NCBI GenBank assembly: GCA_030144725.1
Contig: JASKMD010000012.1
Span: 4,113,848 to 4,177,847, forward strand
Length of the DNA: 64,000 nt
Reading direction: 5' to 3'
Source: Haematococcus lacustris
Lineage: Eukaryota; Chlorophyta; Chlorophyceae; Chlamydomonadales; Haematococcaceae
The translations under genes and the position numbers were made by a program. This document shows, piece by piece, positions 35,224-45,400 of this stretch. Below the pieces are notes generated by a model. That model was not told the DNA's origin, did no database searches, and saw only the letters and a list, made by a program, of their open reading frames with translations. How positions within the stretch are numbered: the first letter of the stretch is position 1; each line of letters begins with the position of its first letter.

Positions 35224-35388
35224 GGCCCTGTTCGCACTCGATTCGTTTTTCTATATTCGATGTCGTTTGCGGTTAACTAGTAACAGACTCGGACGCAGCA
35301 GCCCCCGCGGACGAAGCTAGCCAACTACAGCGCGGCAGTTAACTAGTTAACCGTCAACGACATCGAATATAGAAAAACGAACAGGGCC
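35224..35388. mobile_element. 165 bp foldback element (MITE) with ATG target duplication
   Basis: Terminal inverted repeats of about 45 bp (GGCCCTGTTCG outward, then CGTTTTTCTATATTCGATGTCG and GGTTAACTAGT) face each other across a 55 bp centre. ATG occurs directly on both sides (35221-35223 and 35389-35391). The left arm carries an extra 11 bp. The end sequence and 3 bp duplication resemble PIF/Harbinger-type MITEs; this class is tentative. Confidence 0.75.
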
Positions 35389-35606
35389 ATGGCCCGATTC
35401 GCACTCGCAAACTTTGTATTTTGAATTATTCGCGGCCAACCGACGCACTTTTTCCCGTTCCGAGCCACTGGCTGCGTAGCTGTTCGTTGTGACCCAGCAC
35501 GATCAGACCCCGCATTCACAGCAGTCAGGGGAGCTGCTCAGCAGCCCAAAAGGAGACAGCGAGGGGCGGTCGGTTTCGTCGGTTCGTACACTTTAACGAC
35601 AGTACC

Positions 35607-35682
35607 CGCCCGTCACGCTTCATCATTCTAGCCTCCTTTTCGCCGCGTTTGAATCGGGGCTAGAATGATGAAGAATGACGGG
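35607..35682. repeat. Hairpin just upstream of the PsbP-domain gene
   Basis: CCCGTCACGCTTCATCATTC and its near complement GAATGATGAAGAATGACGGG pair over about 26 bases around a 23 nt loop. It ends 24 nt before the ATG at 35706. It may be a small foldback transposon or a 5' UTR structure. Confidence 0.6.
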
Positions 35683-35705
35683 TCAGTTGAATCAGGTTTC
35701 AGGTG

Positions 35706-38700
35706 ATGGAATCTTTCGAGCAGGGTAGCCGAGCAGCGGCGACAAATGCAGTAGCTCAACCCGATGCTTCTGGGTCAGCTACAAATCTTAGTACGGGCTC
35801 GAGCACAGGCTCAAGCACAGGCGCAAGCTCAAGCCCAGCCAATGGCTTCGCCGATGCTAGCACTACAAGCATGCACTCGCCTAATTTGAGGCACCACATA
35901 ACGAACTTACCGAACGCTGATCTCCTCTTGACGCACCAGGCCTGTATCTTAGCCATCCTCGCGCCTATCATGATTCTAACCCGCATTGGGAAAAGCGGGG
36001 CAGTCAAGGTTAGGGCGGAGGCATCAAGCCATCGAGTCGTCGAGCCATCCCTGCAAGCCCGACAGGTGCTTGACAGACGGTCGACGCTCATCGGCATCGC
36101 ATCTTGTGGGGTCGCTTCCGTGGTGCCAGGGCCGCGCAACGCCCTCGCCGCAGCTGACCTTCAGACAGTTGGCGCGTACCTGCCCCCAGCAGGTAGCACC
36201 TTCAGCGCTGTACATTGCTGACATGGCCAATGACTCGAGTTAGACAGTGCAACAGCCAGCCTCACATCTCCCCGTCCACCCTTTACTGCTAGCCAGCCCC
36301 TCGCCTGGCATGCATGCTGTACTACTAGTCTGCAGATGGTCAAGGTAGGCACATGTAGCCTACTTTTATGACCTTGACGCTGGTCTTCTCTAGCGGCGCC
36401 ACACAACAGCCTGAGTGCCCACCAGTGCCCACTAGGCTAGCACTCTGCCCTGACAGCCACATGGTGTAATGGGTTTCAGGGGGGTGGGTGCAGCTGGGAG
36501 GGACTGTGTGAAGCAGATGTAGCTGGTGGCCTCATCACCTGCAGCAGCCACCCTGAACATGCCCGTTGCTACTGGTGGTCCTGGGCTTTGGACTAACCAA
36601 TCTTTGTTAACTCATTTTTGCTATATATTCCACCCCTCCATAGCCCCATCTTTGTATTATATGTTAATCAATCTTTGTTGATGTATTTTATCATAGATCT
36701 CATTAAATACTGACTGTGTCCACCACTCCATAGCAACTGCCGCCGGATGATGAGCCAGTCCTCTCTCCTCCCTCACCACCTTGGAGCTGCCCCATGCCGT
36801 GCTGCATGGCAGGGGTTGGAGACTTTGTGCGCTTCACCCCCGCCAAGGACAAGACGCCGGTGAGCTGCCCACCTCACTGGGTGACCCAGCGGTCAGCAGC
36901 CACACCCAGCACACCACCGCCCGGCAGCGACCCAGCAGGGCTTCAGTACACCTGGACAACTCACCGGCTCACAATCCTGCACATTCCAGCAACACAATCC
37001 TGCACAGTCCAGCAACAAAGGATGGTTGAGACCATGTCCACGACCATGCGAGCAGCATCCGCAGCGGCTTAGGGCAACTGCATAGCCAGGTCATGATGGC
37101 ACCACATTGCACTGGACGAAGATGCCCGCGCAGCTCAGCTGAGCTAGGGTGGTGTGAGCCTACGGGCTGATGAGAGCACAGCCAGCTCAGGTCAGCTCAG
37201 GCAGCACAACTCCCCATGAGCCACAGCACTCATGTGGCACAGCTCTCAGGCATGACCTTTCCACCACTAAGCTACGTTGTGAGGCCTGCTCCTCCTTGCC
37301 GTGCGCCTCACCTTCCCTACACGGTGCACTGAGCCATCAACAGCACATATTGCCTGGAGTCCGGATTTGTTGTCCGGGCCAATCACTAATTCCCTGTCCC
37401 CTCCCTCCTGTTGAAGGTGGGGCGACGGACATTGGCATGGACCACACACTCTCATGCAAGCCTTAGCTTAATCAGTACCGCGTGCACACATTACCGTGTT
37501 ACAGAGTGCTGGGCCTTGGGTGTGCGGTATCGCAGCTTCTTGAGGCTCAGGCCAAGGTACTCCTTGCCTAAAGCCGGTGCCGCTGCTCGGCCTGGCCACC
37601 AGCACAGCTGCACTGGGGCAATGGGGCCTCCCCTGACCTGGGGAGGTTGATGGCTGAGGGCTGCAGCTGCAAGCTGGGTCTTCTGTAGCCTTTTGATGTG
37701 CCACAACAGTGCCAGTGGTGCTGCTATTTGCCCAGGCCAATTGCCCGGGTTGTTCGGGCCAATCACTAGATTACTTTACCTACTTGGTTACTTTGTTGTC
37801 GTGTTGTTGTCCCACAGCAATGCTGGTAGTCATCAATGCACCTAAACGCAGTGGAGCCCTGGCTGCTGCTGTCTGCCCACTGTGTGCCCATAGCCACTCT
37901 ACCCTACATCAACCTACATACTCGCAACCCTCCACATCAACCCCAAGCTGCATTGACATGACCAGTAAGACCATGAGTCAGAGGACACCTTGATCGGGCT
38001 TCACCACCTTTAGCCGCACCCCTCTATGACCTATAGCCACAACCTTAGCCATGAGCTGCATGTGCACAACCAGTTGAAGGCGTGGAGCGCATGGTGAGGC
38101 CATGAGTGAGGGGAGACCACGGTGGGGCTCATGCAAATCATACTAGAGAGGAGCAAGGTTGGAGACGGTTGGAGGTTGCTACTTCTGCTGCTACTTCTGC
38201 TGCCGCTGCCACTGCTGCTGTTGGCAGAGTGTTGCTTCATGGCCAGCAAGTGATTGGAGCAGGCCAGGTCCCAGGGGGAAGCTCCTCCCTTGCATATATG
38301 CAAGTTTTGCCGTAGAACTCTGTTTCTTCTTGTTCTTCATGACCAGCTTGGCATCAGGGCGTGCTCGTCACAATTGGGCTGCGGGTGTGACCCTGGCTGT
38401 TGCAGGCTGGCAATGGGCTGGTGGCCAGGGCCCAGGGTGGCCCTGGCAGTGAGCTGGCTGCCGCCCCCTGTCCTTGAGTCTGGCCAGCAGCCTGGCTGCC
38501 CTTACACATGCACACATGTGTAGCAAAGGGAGAGAGCGGTTGCTGCTGCTGCTGCCGCTGCTGCTGTTGGTTTGCTAGGGGCCCCATCACGCTGCCCGCT
38601 GCTCCCTTGTGGCCACACACTGGTGTCGCAGGCATTGCGAGCAGGGACCATCAAGCCCGACTCGCCCTACACCTTCATCCTGCCACCGGGCTTCAAGGAG

Positions 38701-40709
38701 CTGCGCATCTCAAACACCCAGAATGGCAACTTCTGCCAGGTGCTGCTGCGTGACCCAGAGGCCCAGGCTGCTGCCTGCTGCCTGCTGCCTGCTGCTGATC
38801 GAGAGCCTAGATGATGCCTGTGACAAGTTCTGACCAAGTTTTCTATAGTAAGATGTACCAGGACTGCCTTTGGTGCAAGAGGGAAGCCTGGGTGATACCT
38901 GTCGCAAGATCATATTAGATCAAGATCAGGTTGCCTGTAGCTCAATGTGCCAGAAGCGCCTTGGATACCTGTTGCTAGACACCTGTTGCAAGATGTTTGT
39001 CCTTGGTGGTGGTGGCCAGCCAGAGTGTGCCTCAAGGCTGGTATAGTGCATGGCTGTACAGAGTGGCAGGCTGGCAGCAATGCTGGCTTGATACCTGGTG
39101 TCAGTGTGACGTATGATGCCTTGTGTCAATGTGACATGTGACGTCTGGTGTCACTTTGACATGTGATGCCTGGTGTCATTGTGACGTGTGTTGCCTGGTG
39201 TCAGTGTGACGTATGATGCCTATTGTCAGTGTGACGTGTGATGCCTGGTGTCAGTGTGACATGTGAGATCTTGCAGCATGGGTGCCGCTGCCGCTGCTGG
39301 CGGCTGGGTGTGGTTGCTGATGGCCCTGGTGCTGAGTGCTGCCGCTGCTGTGGCTGCCTGCTGGTCCTGCAGCCCCGCTGCGCCGAGCCCTGGACTGAGG
39401 TTGTGTATGAGGACGGCAAGGTGGGCAAGGTGCAGCTGATGGCGGTGCCGCTGCTCAAGTTGACCAACGTGAAGAACCCTAGCATCACACAATTAGTGAG
39501 TGACCCACACTATGCTCACACCATCTACCACACACCAAACAACAGCAGCTGCAGGAAGCTCTCCCGCCCTAAACAGGTGCATGCATGCATGCGTGTTTGC
39601 ATGTGTCCATGCATGGCTGGTATGGCCACGTACCTGCCTGCCCCAGGTAGGGCCTTTTGCAGCTGTAGCTACCTGCCTTGACCCTCCTGCTGGTGCTCTG
39701 GGTGGTGTCGCCCTGTGCTGCAGGGCACACCTGCTGAGCTGCTGCCCCGCATCGGGCCGTACATCACAGGTGAGACCTGGCTGGCTTCTTCTTGTGCCCT
39801 GATGTGTAGTCCCTTCCGTGATGCACACCGTAGTGCTGCGCAGCAGGGTGCCAAATGCATGGCCATACCTTGTCACCACAACCTTACCCATGTTTGTCCT
39901 GACTGCGGCCGATGCGCCTTCGCCGGTGTATCTCATACTCATGCACACACCTCCATGCATGGTGTTGGGGAGCATGGTGTTAAGGGGCATGGTGGATCAG
40001 CAGTGTCATGTTGTGCAGGCTCGTACTATGATGAGGACAGCCTGCAGGCCATGTCCACCCTGCAACCGGGTGACGGCCTGACCTATTACGAGTACGAGCT
40101 AAACTCCCTAGACGCAGCCAGCGCCCCGCGCTCCCTCACCGTAGCCACAGCCAAGGTGGGGCGGGCCACTGCGTGCTCAGGGTGCTCATGATGGCCACGC
40201 CCACATCACTTGCATAAATTTGGGGCACCTTCCCGCACACAATGCGTGTATGCCAAAGCAGAGAAACAGTTGCACAGGACTCTACTGGTGTCCGAGGCAT
40301 GTGCATTGAAGTGAGGGGAGGGGGAGGGCAGCTTCCACTAGCTTCCATCACCTTGGGGTGTGACCGCCTCACATCACACAAATGGACCAGCACTGCATTG
40401 CAATCATCAAGCTTGTGCATGGCCAATGCCGCTGTGCATGTACAATATTGCAGTCACGGCCCTGTAGTGCTGCAATATGCGCTCATGTCTATTCACTGCT
40501 TGAGGGCTGACCCTGACCCTGACCCTGACCCTGACCCTGGCCCTTGTCCTGAACCTGGTCCTGGCCCTTGTCAAGTTGTGTCCCTGCATGCGGTGCGTTT
40601 ACCCACACAGGGCGAGGTGCTGTACCTGCTGGTGTGCACTGCCAGTGAAAAGCAGTGGAAGGGGGCGGAAGCCACACTGCGCACCGTGGCGGAGTCCTTC
40701 AGGGCGTAA
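35706..40709 (+). CDS. PsbP-domain protein, probable thylakoid lumen
   Basis: PsbP-like proteins act in photosystem assembly or maintenance. Seven exons join in phase: 35706-36192, 36813-36859, 38632-38739, 39373-39495, 39724-39769, 40019-40155, 40611-40709 (348 aa from this ATG). A twin Arg followed by a hydrophobic run and N-A-L-A-A (near 36080-36155) looks like a Tat lumen signal after a transit peptide containing K-V-R-A-E-A. The domain reads F-V-R-F-T-P-A-K-D, Y-T-F-I-L-P-P-G-F-K-E-L, W-T-E-V-V-Y-E-D-G, a G-T-P-A-E-L-L strand, then T-Y-Y-E-Y-E-L and a final L-L-V-C-T-A-S-E-K-Q-W. The first 88 residues are Ser/Thr-rich and unlike a transit peptide; an internal ATG at about 35969 may be the real start. 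Intron 2 holds a Fanzor fragment. The exact PPD subgroup is not assigned. Confidence 0.88.
37340..37760 (-). mobile_element. Fanzor family-2 C-terminal fragment in PsbP-domain gene intron 2
   Basis: On the minus strand it encodes a decayed tail equivalent to P-L-E-L-C-R-W-P...G-K-E-Y-P-x-L-G-F-K-K-L-R, followed (37480-37340) by the family-2 3' region with GGGGCGAYGGACRTTGGCATG and GTCCGGGCC/TGTAATCCGGG-like parts seen at 50180-50340. The RuvC-III block is lost. Antisense to its host gene. Confidence 0.65.
39093..39267. repeat. 25 bp minisatellite in PsbP-domain gene intron 3
   Basis: About seven imperfect tandem copies of a unit close to GCCTGGTGTCAGTGTGACGT followed by RTGAT. Intronic. Confidence 0.8.
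40508..40545. repeat. CCCTGA hexanucleotide tract in PsbP-domain gene intron 6
   Basis: Five to six CCCTGA units followed by degenerate CCTGGCCCTTG copies. It is inside a gene and does not match the green-algal telomere unit. Confidence 0.8.
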
Positions 40710-40958
40710 GGCCCGCTGCCTCATCAGGGCTGCCTCACCTGCCCGAGCCTCGAGCCAGGACAGTGAGGCATGGCGTGCCCGCATGCAAATCATGAAATCG
40801 AGTCTACGAGTATGCGTGTTGCAGCAACGCCGACAAGCGGAGGAATTGGAATAACGATAACGCCAATGATCGTGATATGGATTGTGAGACAAATGCTGTA
40901 TGGCTGCCATTCCTTTGTGCATACAGTTTGTCTTTTTTGCGTCTGACCACTCGAGCAG

Positions 40959-40963
40959 TGTAA
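40959..40963 (+). terminator. TGTAA polyadenylation signal of PsbP-domain gene
   Basis: TGTAA about 250 nt after the stop codon at 40709. Confidence 0.45.
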
Positions 40964-41439
40964 GCCTTGTTCACATCACAGGTTGAGAAGTCACGTGGCG
41001 GCGTCCCCCTTCCACCGCTGAAGCTTCGTTGAACAAATCAACAGCACATATTCCCCTTCCGGTCTTGCAGCTTCTAGCAAGCTTCAGCTAACGTAGGGCA
41101 GCAGGACCGACTTAGACGCATCTTTCACTAGTTTTTTCACGCGGCATATATGCAGCAAAAAACCAAATACCTACAGCACTCGCTATATGTGCTCACCGGG
41201 ATCTGCTGCTGGTCATGATATGCATACCTAAACATGTACAATGGCAAGCTCAGGCAGTCAACTCCCAAGGGAATGACCTCACCCCAGGCCCAGTGTTTAT
41301 CTGCAAGTCAACATGCACTGGTGTGACATGGTGTGACGCAGTGTGATGTGTGACGCAGTGTGACGGTGTGACGCAGTGTGACGTAGTGTGGTGGTAGAGG
41401 CGTGGCTCATGCGTCAGGCAAACAAAACTCATTCAACAG

Positions 41440-42165
41440 GGAACAACATGTTTGACTTCGGGCTATCTCACTCAGTTACTCCAATCAAGTTGAAGCGTCC
41501 TCGGTCGCACCCTTGGTGACTGCAAATCCCATTCCAATGGCACTTTCCCAACAGGCCACTGGGCATCGCATCAATACTAAGAGCTTAATGCTTTGTAAGG
41601 CTGAGAGCCTGCTCAAACTACTAGGCCCTATGCACTGATGTGGGCCCCACCATCAATGCCCCGCCGGTACTCTGCAGCCCGGTGTAACCTCTGCCTGACC
41701 TTGACCCGCTTGTAGCGCTGCTGGTACTCCTTGCCAACGGGGGCGAGAGCCTCCCTGTCCTTCCAGCTGCACACCTCCGGGGGGCGCTGCATGCTCTCCC
41801 CAATGCGCTGGAAGTTGAGGCAGGGGTTGATGTCCCGGTCCAGCCACCTGCCCCATGGGGGGGCCTGCGGTGGTGGGACTGGGTCAGGTGCAGCAAGGGG
41901 GGGCTGGTCCTGGGCAGGGGGAGGGGTTGGAGCCTGGGCAGGGGGAGGGGGGTCCTGGGCAGGGGCAGGGGGGTCCTGGGCAGGTGGCTCCTGGGCAAGG
42001 AGGGCCTGGGCAGGGGGGTGCTCAGCTGGGGGAGGGGGAAAGGGGATGGGCGGCACCTGATGGCAGCACTGCAGGCCCCGCACATACTTAGCATGCCGCA
42101 GGCTCCAGGCTGGGCGCAACAGCCGCATCCATGGAGCACCCTTGACAGCTATACACCCCATGCCT
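41440..42165 (-). mobile_element. Fanzor family-3 element, C-terminal half
   Basis: A minus-strand frame open from about 42161 to 41628 encodes R-L-L-R-P-A-W-S and R-G-L-Q-C-C, a 60-residue Pro/Ala-rich linker with A-Q-D-P-P repeats, then W-L-D-R-D-I-N-P-C-L-N-F-Q-R-I-G-E-S and W-K-D-R-E-A-L...G-K-E-Y. It differs enough from families 1 and 2 to be separate. Here linker and RuvC-III block share one frame. Upstream RuvC-I and the D-E-x-R-T-S block are missing. The flank near 41420-41450 (CATTCAACAGGGAACAACAT) recurs at 31045. The element lies between two convergent genes, with a GTGTGACGCA tandem tract at 41310-41395 beyond its end. Confidence 0.72.
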
Positions 42166-42444
42166 GGTGGCCCATTTCATCCCTGACCACTGAGCTCCCT
42201 GTCAAGCTCGACTGGTATTCCGCCCGCCATGCAACTGTAGTTGAGCACTCCAAACAAGAGTCCTCCGAACAAGAGTCACACGCGGGCACAGATTGTGAGT
42301 TCCCAGATGCTGCTGACAGTTGCCGCCACCAGAGCCTAACACTCTGGCTCTGTCATCTCGTGACATCCAGCTAGCTTCTCCTTCAGGTCATGTGTCGTGT
42401 CCTCCCACTATCAGCATGGGAACCACCCGCAAGATCGCACACAC

Positions 42445-45400
42445 TTATGCGTCAGAGCGGAAATGGCGGCCCAGGGTGGGGGAGCGTTGCACTGGCATGC
42501 CCTGCTGCAAGGTCTGTGCTGACGATGATGAGGGGTAAGGGGTCTGCTGCTGTAGTCCAGGGGCCTGCATGGCGCTCTGCAGGGGCTGCATGGCACTGCG
42601 CGCGGGCTGCATGGCGCTTTGCATGGGCTGCATGACATATTGCATAGGCTGCATAACACTCTGCATGGGTTGCATGGCGCTCTGCATGGGCTGCGCTGTT
42701 ACTGGCAGGCGAAGTGCTGTGGTGTTGAGGTGTGGTGAGGGGTCTAATCGCACGCTCCCAGGCCCTGGGTTCCCGGAAAGCTGTGCTGTCTCATGCTCTA
42801 GCCCATACTGCTGCGCTGTCTCTTGTTCTAACCCATATTGCTGCGCTGTCTCATGCTCCAGCCCATATTGCTGCGCTGTCTCATGCTCCAGCCCATATTG
42901 TTGCGCTGGCTTCTGGTTTGGCATTGGCTGAGGCACTGCTTGGTGCGCCACAGGGTGCTGTACATTGGGCAGCTGATCATGCTGCATGGGCAGCTGCACA
43001 CCATGCTGTTGCATAGCTTGGTGCAGCATGCCCGGGTGCTGCAGCATGCCCTGACGCAGGCCTGGAGCAGCTGGGGGCCACCTGCCAGAATCAGGTGCCC
43101 GCTCTGCCCACTCCCTTGCTCCCATACCGCCCCCCATAGCCGCTATGTCTGGTCCCGAGAAAACTGTTTGCTTGGGCGGGGCCAAGAAGAGGGATGGTGT
43201 GGGCGGTCCTGCCCAGGACTCAGGCTGGGGGCTGGGTAGTGGCGCCACGCGGCTCCCTCCACCCAATAGCTGGCTCATGGCTGGTCCCATTGGGTGGTAC
43301 AGTTGCACTGGCTTCAGTGGGGAGGTAGGCTGCAGGAGGGGCTGGCCCTGCCCCAGCATGCGCACCTGCTGTGCTGGCTGCTGCAGCGGCTGCAGGCCAG
43401 GGGCTGCAGGGGGTGAGGGTGGCCGCTGCAGGCTGGGAGGGTATATGATGGTCCATGGGCTGGAGGCCTTGGCAGGTTGGGCGACGAGGGAGGGGTCCAG
43501 GATGCTGGGGCCCACACGCCGCCCGCCCGGAACTAGCACAACCACTTTCCCGGCATCGAGCTCGTACAGCTGCGTGTGATAAGAAAACGGTGATGAAGTT
43601 GCGGACAGCGTCGAAATGCACCGAAAGCTGCCCCGCGACACCTCCTTGACTTATGACGAAGTTGCGGCTGTTCCTCGCCATGTTTCCCTGCTGCGCCCAC
43701 CTGCGACACAGCCGCCGGGCGAAGGGCACCGGCTAAACGGTGGCTACCCTGCGCTGCCAGGCGTCGCACCTGCTGAGCCGTCAGGTGGCGCAGGACCGTG
43801 GGCGGCCAGAAGCGCGCGAACATGAGGGCGGCCGCGGTGAGCAGCATGGGCAGGATGATGCGAAAGGTGAGGTTCAAGCCGTCCTTAGGGTCTTGCTCAA
43901 CTGCTTGAGTCACTGGGATCTGTGAGCAAGAGTGTAGAGGCAGGGTAGGGTGGGCTGAGTAGGCAGGGAGGGCGGGGAGGGCAGGGCAGGGTGGGCAGGG
44001 AGGGCAGGGAGGGCAGGGCAGGGAGGGCAGGTAGGGCAACTTCTTTGCTTAGGGTCCTGCCTGCTGCAGCTAGTGTTGCTTGTCATACAGCCACCAAACT
44101 CCTATCCCCTGTCGTCACTAGCCTTGGAATTGTACAATCTGACATCACAATCAAAATTCTTTTAAACTCATTTCGTTATCGTTGTCATAATCAAACATTG
44201 CTCGTAGCGGTAAATAAGGAAAGCATAGTTGCGCGATAACAATACAGTTTGATAGTATAGTTGTGTACACGATACAGCCCCACAAGCATTATGACTTTTA
44301 TGACGGTGGGAGATACGAGTCTCCCACCTCGATCCAACACAAAATAATTCGGGTCAAACTACGAAATCCTTGATTTCAACCTTCTTGATCTTCCTGAGTG
44401 GCCAGACAAGCAGCCCGACTTGCTTGTGCTGGTCAACGAGCACTGGTGGAATAGCTGGACTAGCTAAGCTGTACACAAATCCGACAAAAGCAAGCCTATC
44501 TAGCTCAGTGAGTGGATGAATGCATGACCTAGTGGTTGCACCGGGTTTCAATGCAGCCTAGGAAGGACAGGGAGTTAGATAGGCAACCCGGCTCATTGGT
44601 GCTGGTGGATTGCACAGCAGGGTGGTTGATTGAGAGGTGGTGGTTGGTGGAAGGTGGTTGACCCATGACACCAAGCCATGCCGCAGTACCCAGCGCGTCA
44701 GGGAGAGTGAGCAGCAGCCCCTAGGGAGGTACCACTGTGCCTCTGTGCAAGGTGCTACCTGCCCCTCACAAGGATTGCCAGGAGGGATGTAAGCTGGTGA
44801 GTGAGTGGCTGCCCAAGGCCAGGCTCCGGCAAAACTTTCCCGCCAGCCACGCGCACCAAGCGCGCCAAAGCTGAGCAGGAGGCCCCAGCCCACCCAGCCC
44901 ACCCAGGCAAGGGCAAGGCAGCCACAGCCTGCACCCAGCCCACCCAGGCGAGGGCAAGGCAGCCACAGCCTGCACCCAGGCCACCCAGGTGGGGGGTAGG
45001 GGAGAGGGGTGGAAGGGTGCGGGGGAGAGGGGGAGGGGGAAGTCAACCGGATATCCTCATATCCTGGCCCCATGACTTTCCTGCCAGCCGGACATCAAGT
45101 GCACTGAGGCTGAGCAGCCTGGCTAGCCACCCACGTCAGCACTGGACCCAGGAAAGGGCACAGGGCAGGGCAGCAAGGGCCCAGGCGAGGGCCAGGGCGA
45201 GGCCGCCCAACCCAAGCCCCTCCCACAGCCAGGTAGGTGGCTGGACCCCGAGTGCAGTGCGGAACCAAACATGCAGGGCGTTGGGAGAACAAGCGGCCTG
45301 CTGAGCTGGTCAAGGTCATCAAGGCTGTCCAGGGCAAGGGCAAGGGCAAAGCTGACAAATCCAAGCCTCAGCCAACGCAGCCTCGTGGACACTAGTGTGG

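Noticed and set aside
40508..40545. Telomere-like CCCTGA repeats
   Set aside because: The unit differs from the green-algal telomere repeat and it lies in an intron well inside a gene.
44303..44324. Perfect palindrome GTGGGAGA/TCTCCCAC
   Set aside because: Eight-base arms are expected by chance in 64 kb and there is no further context.
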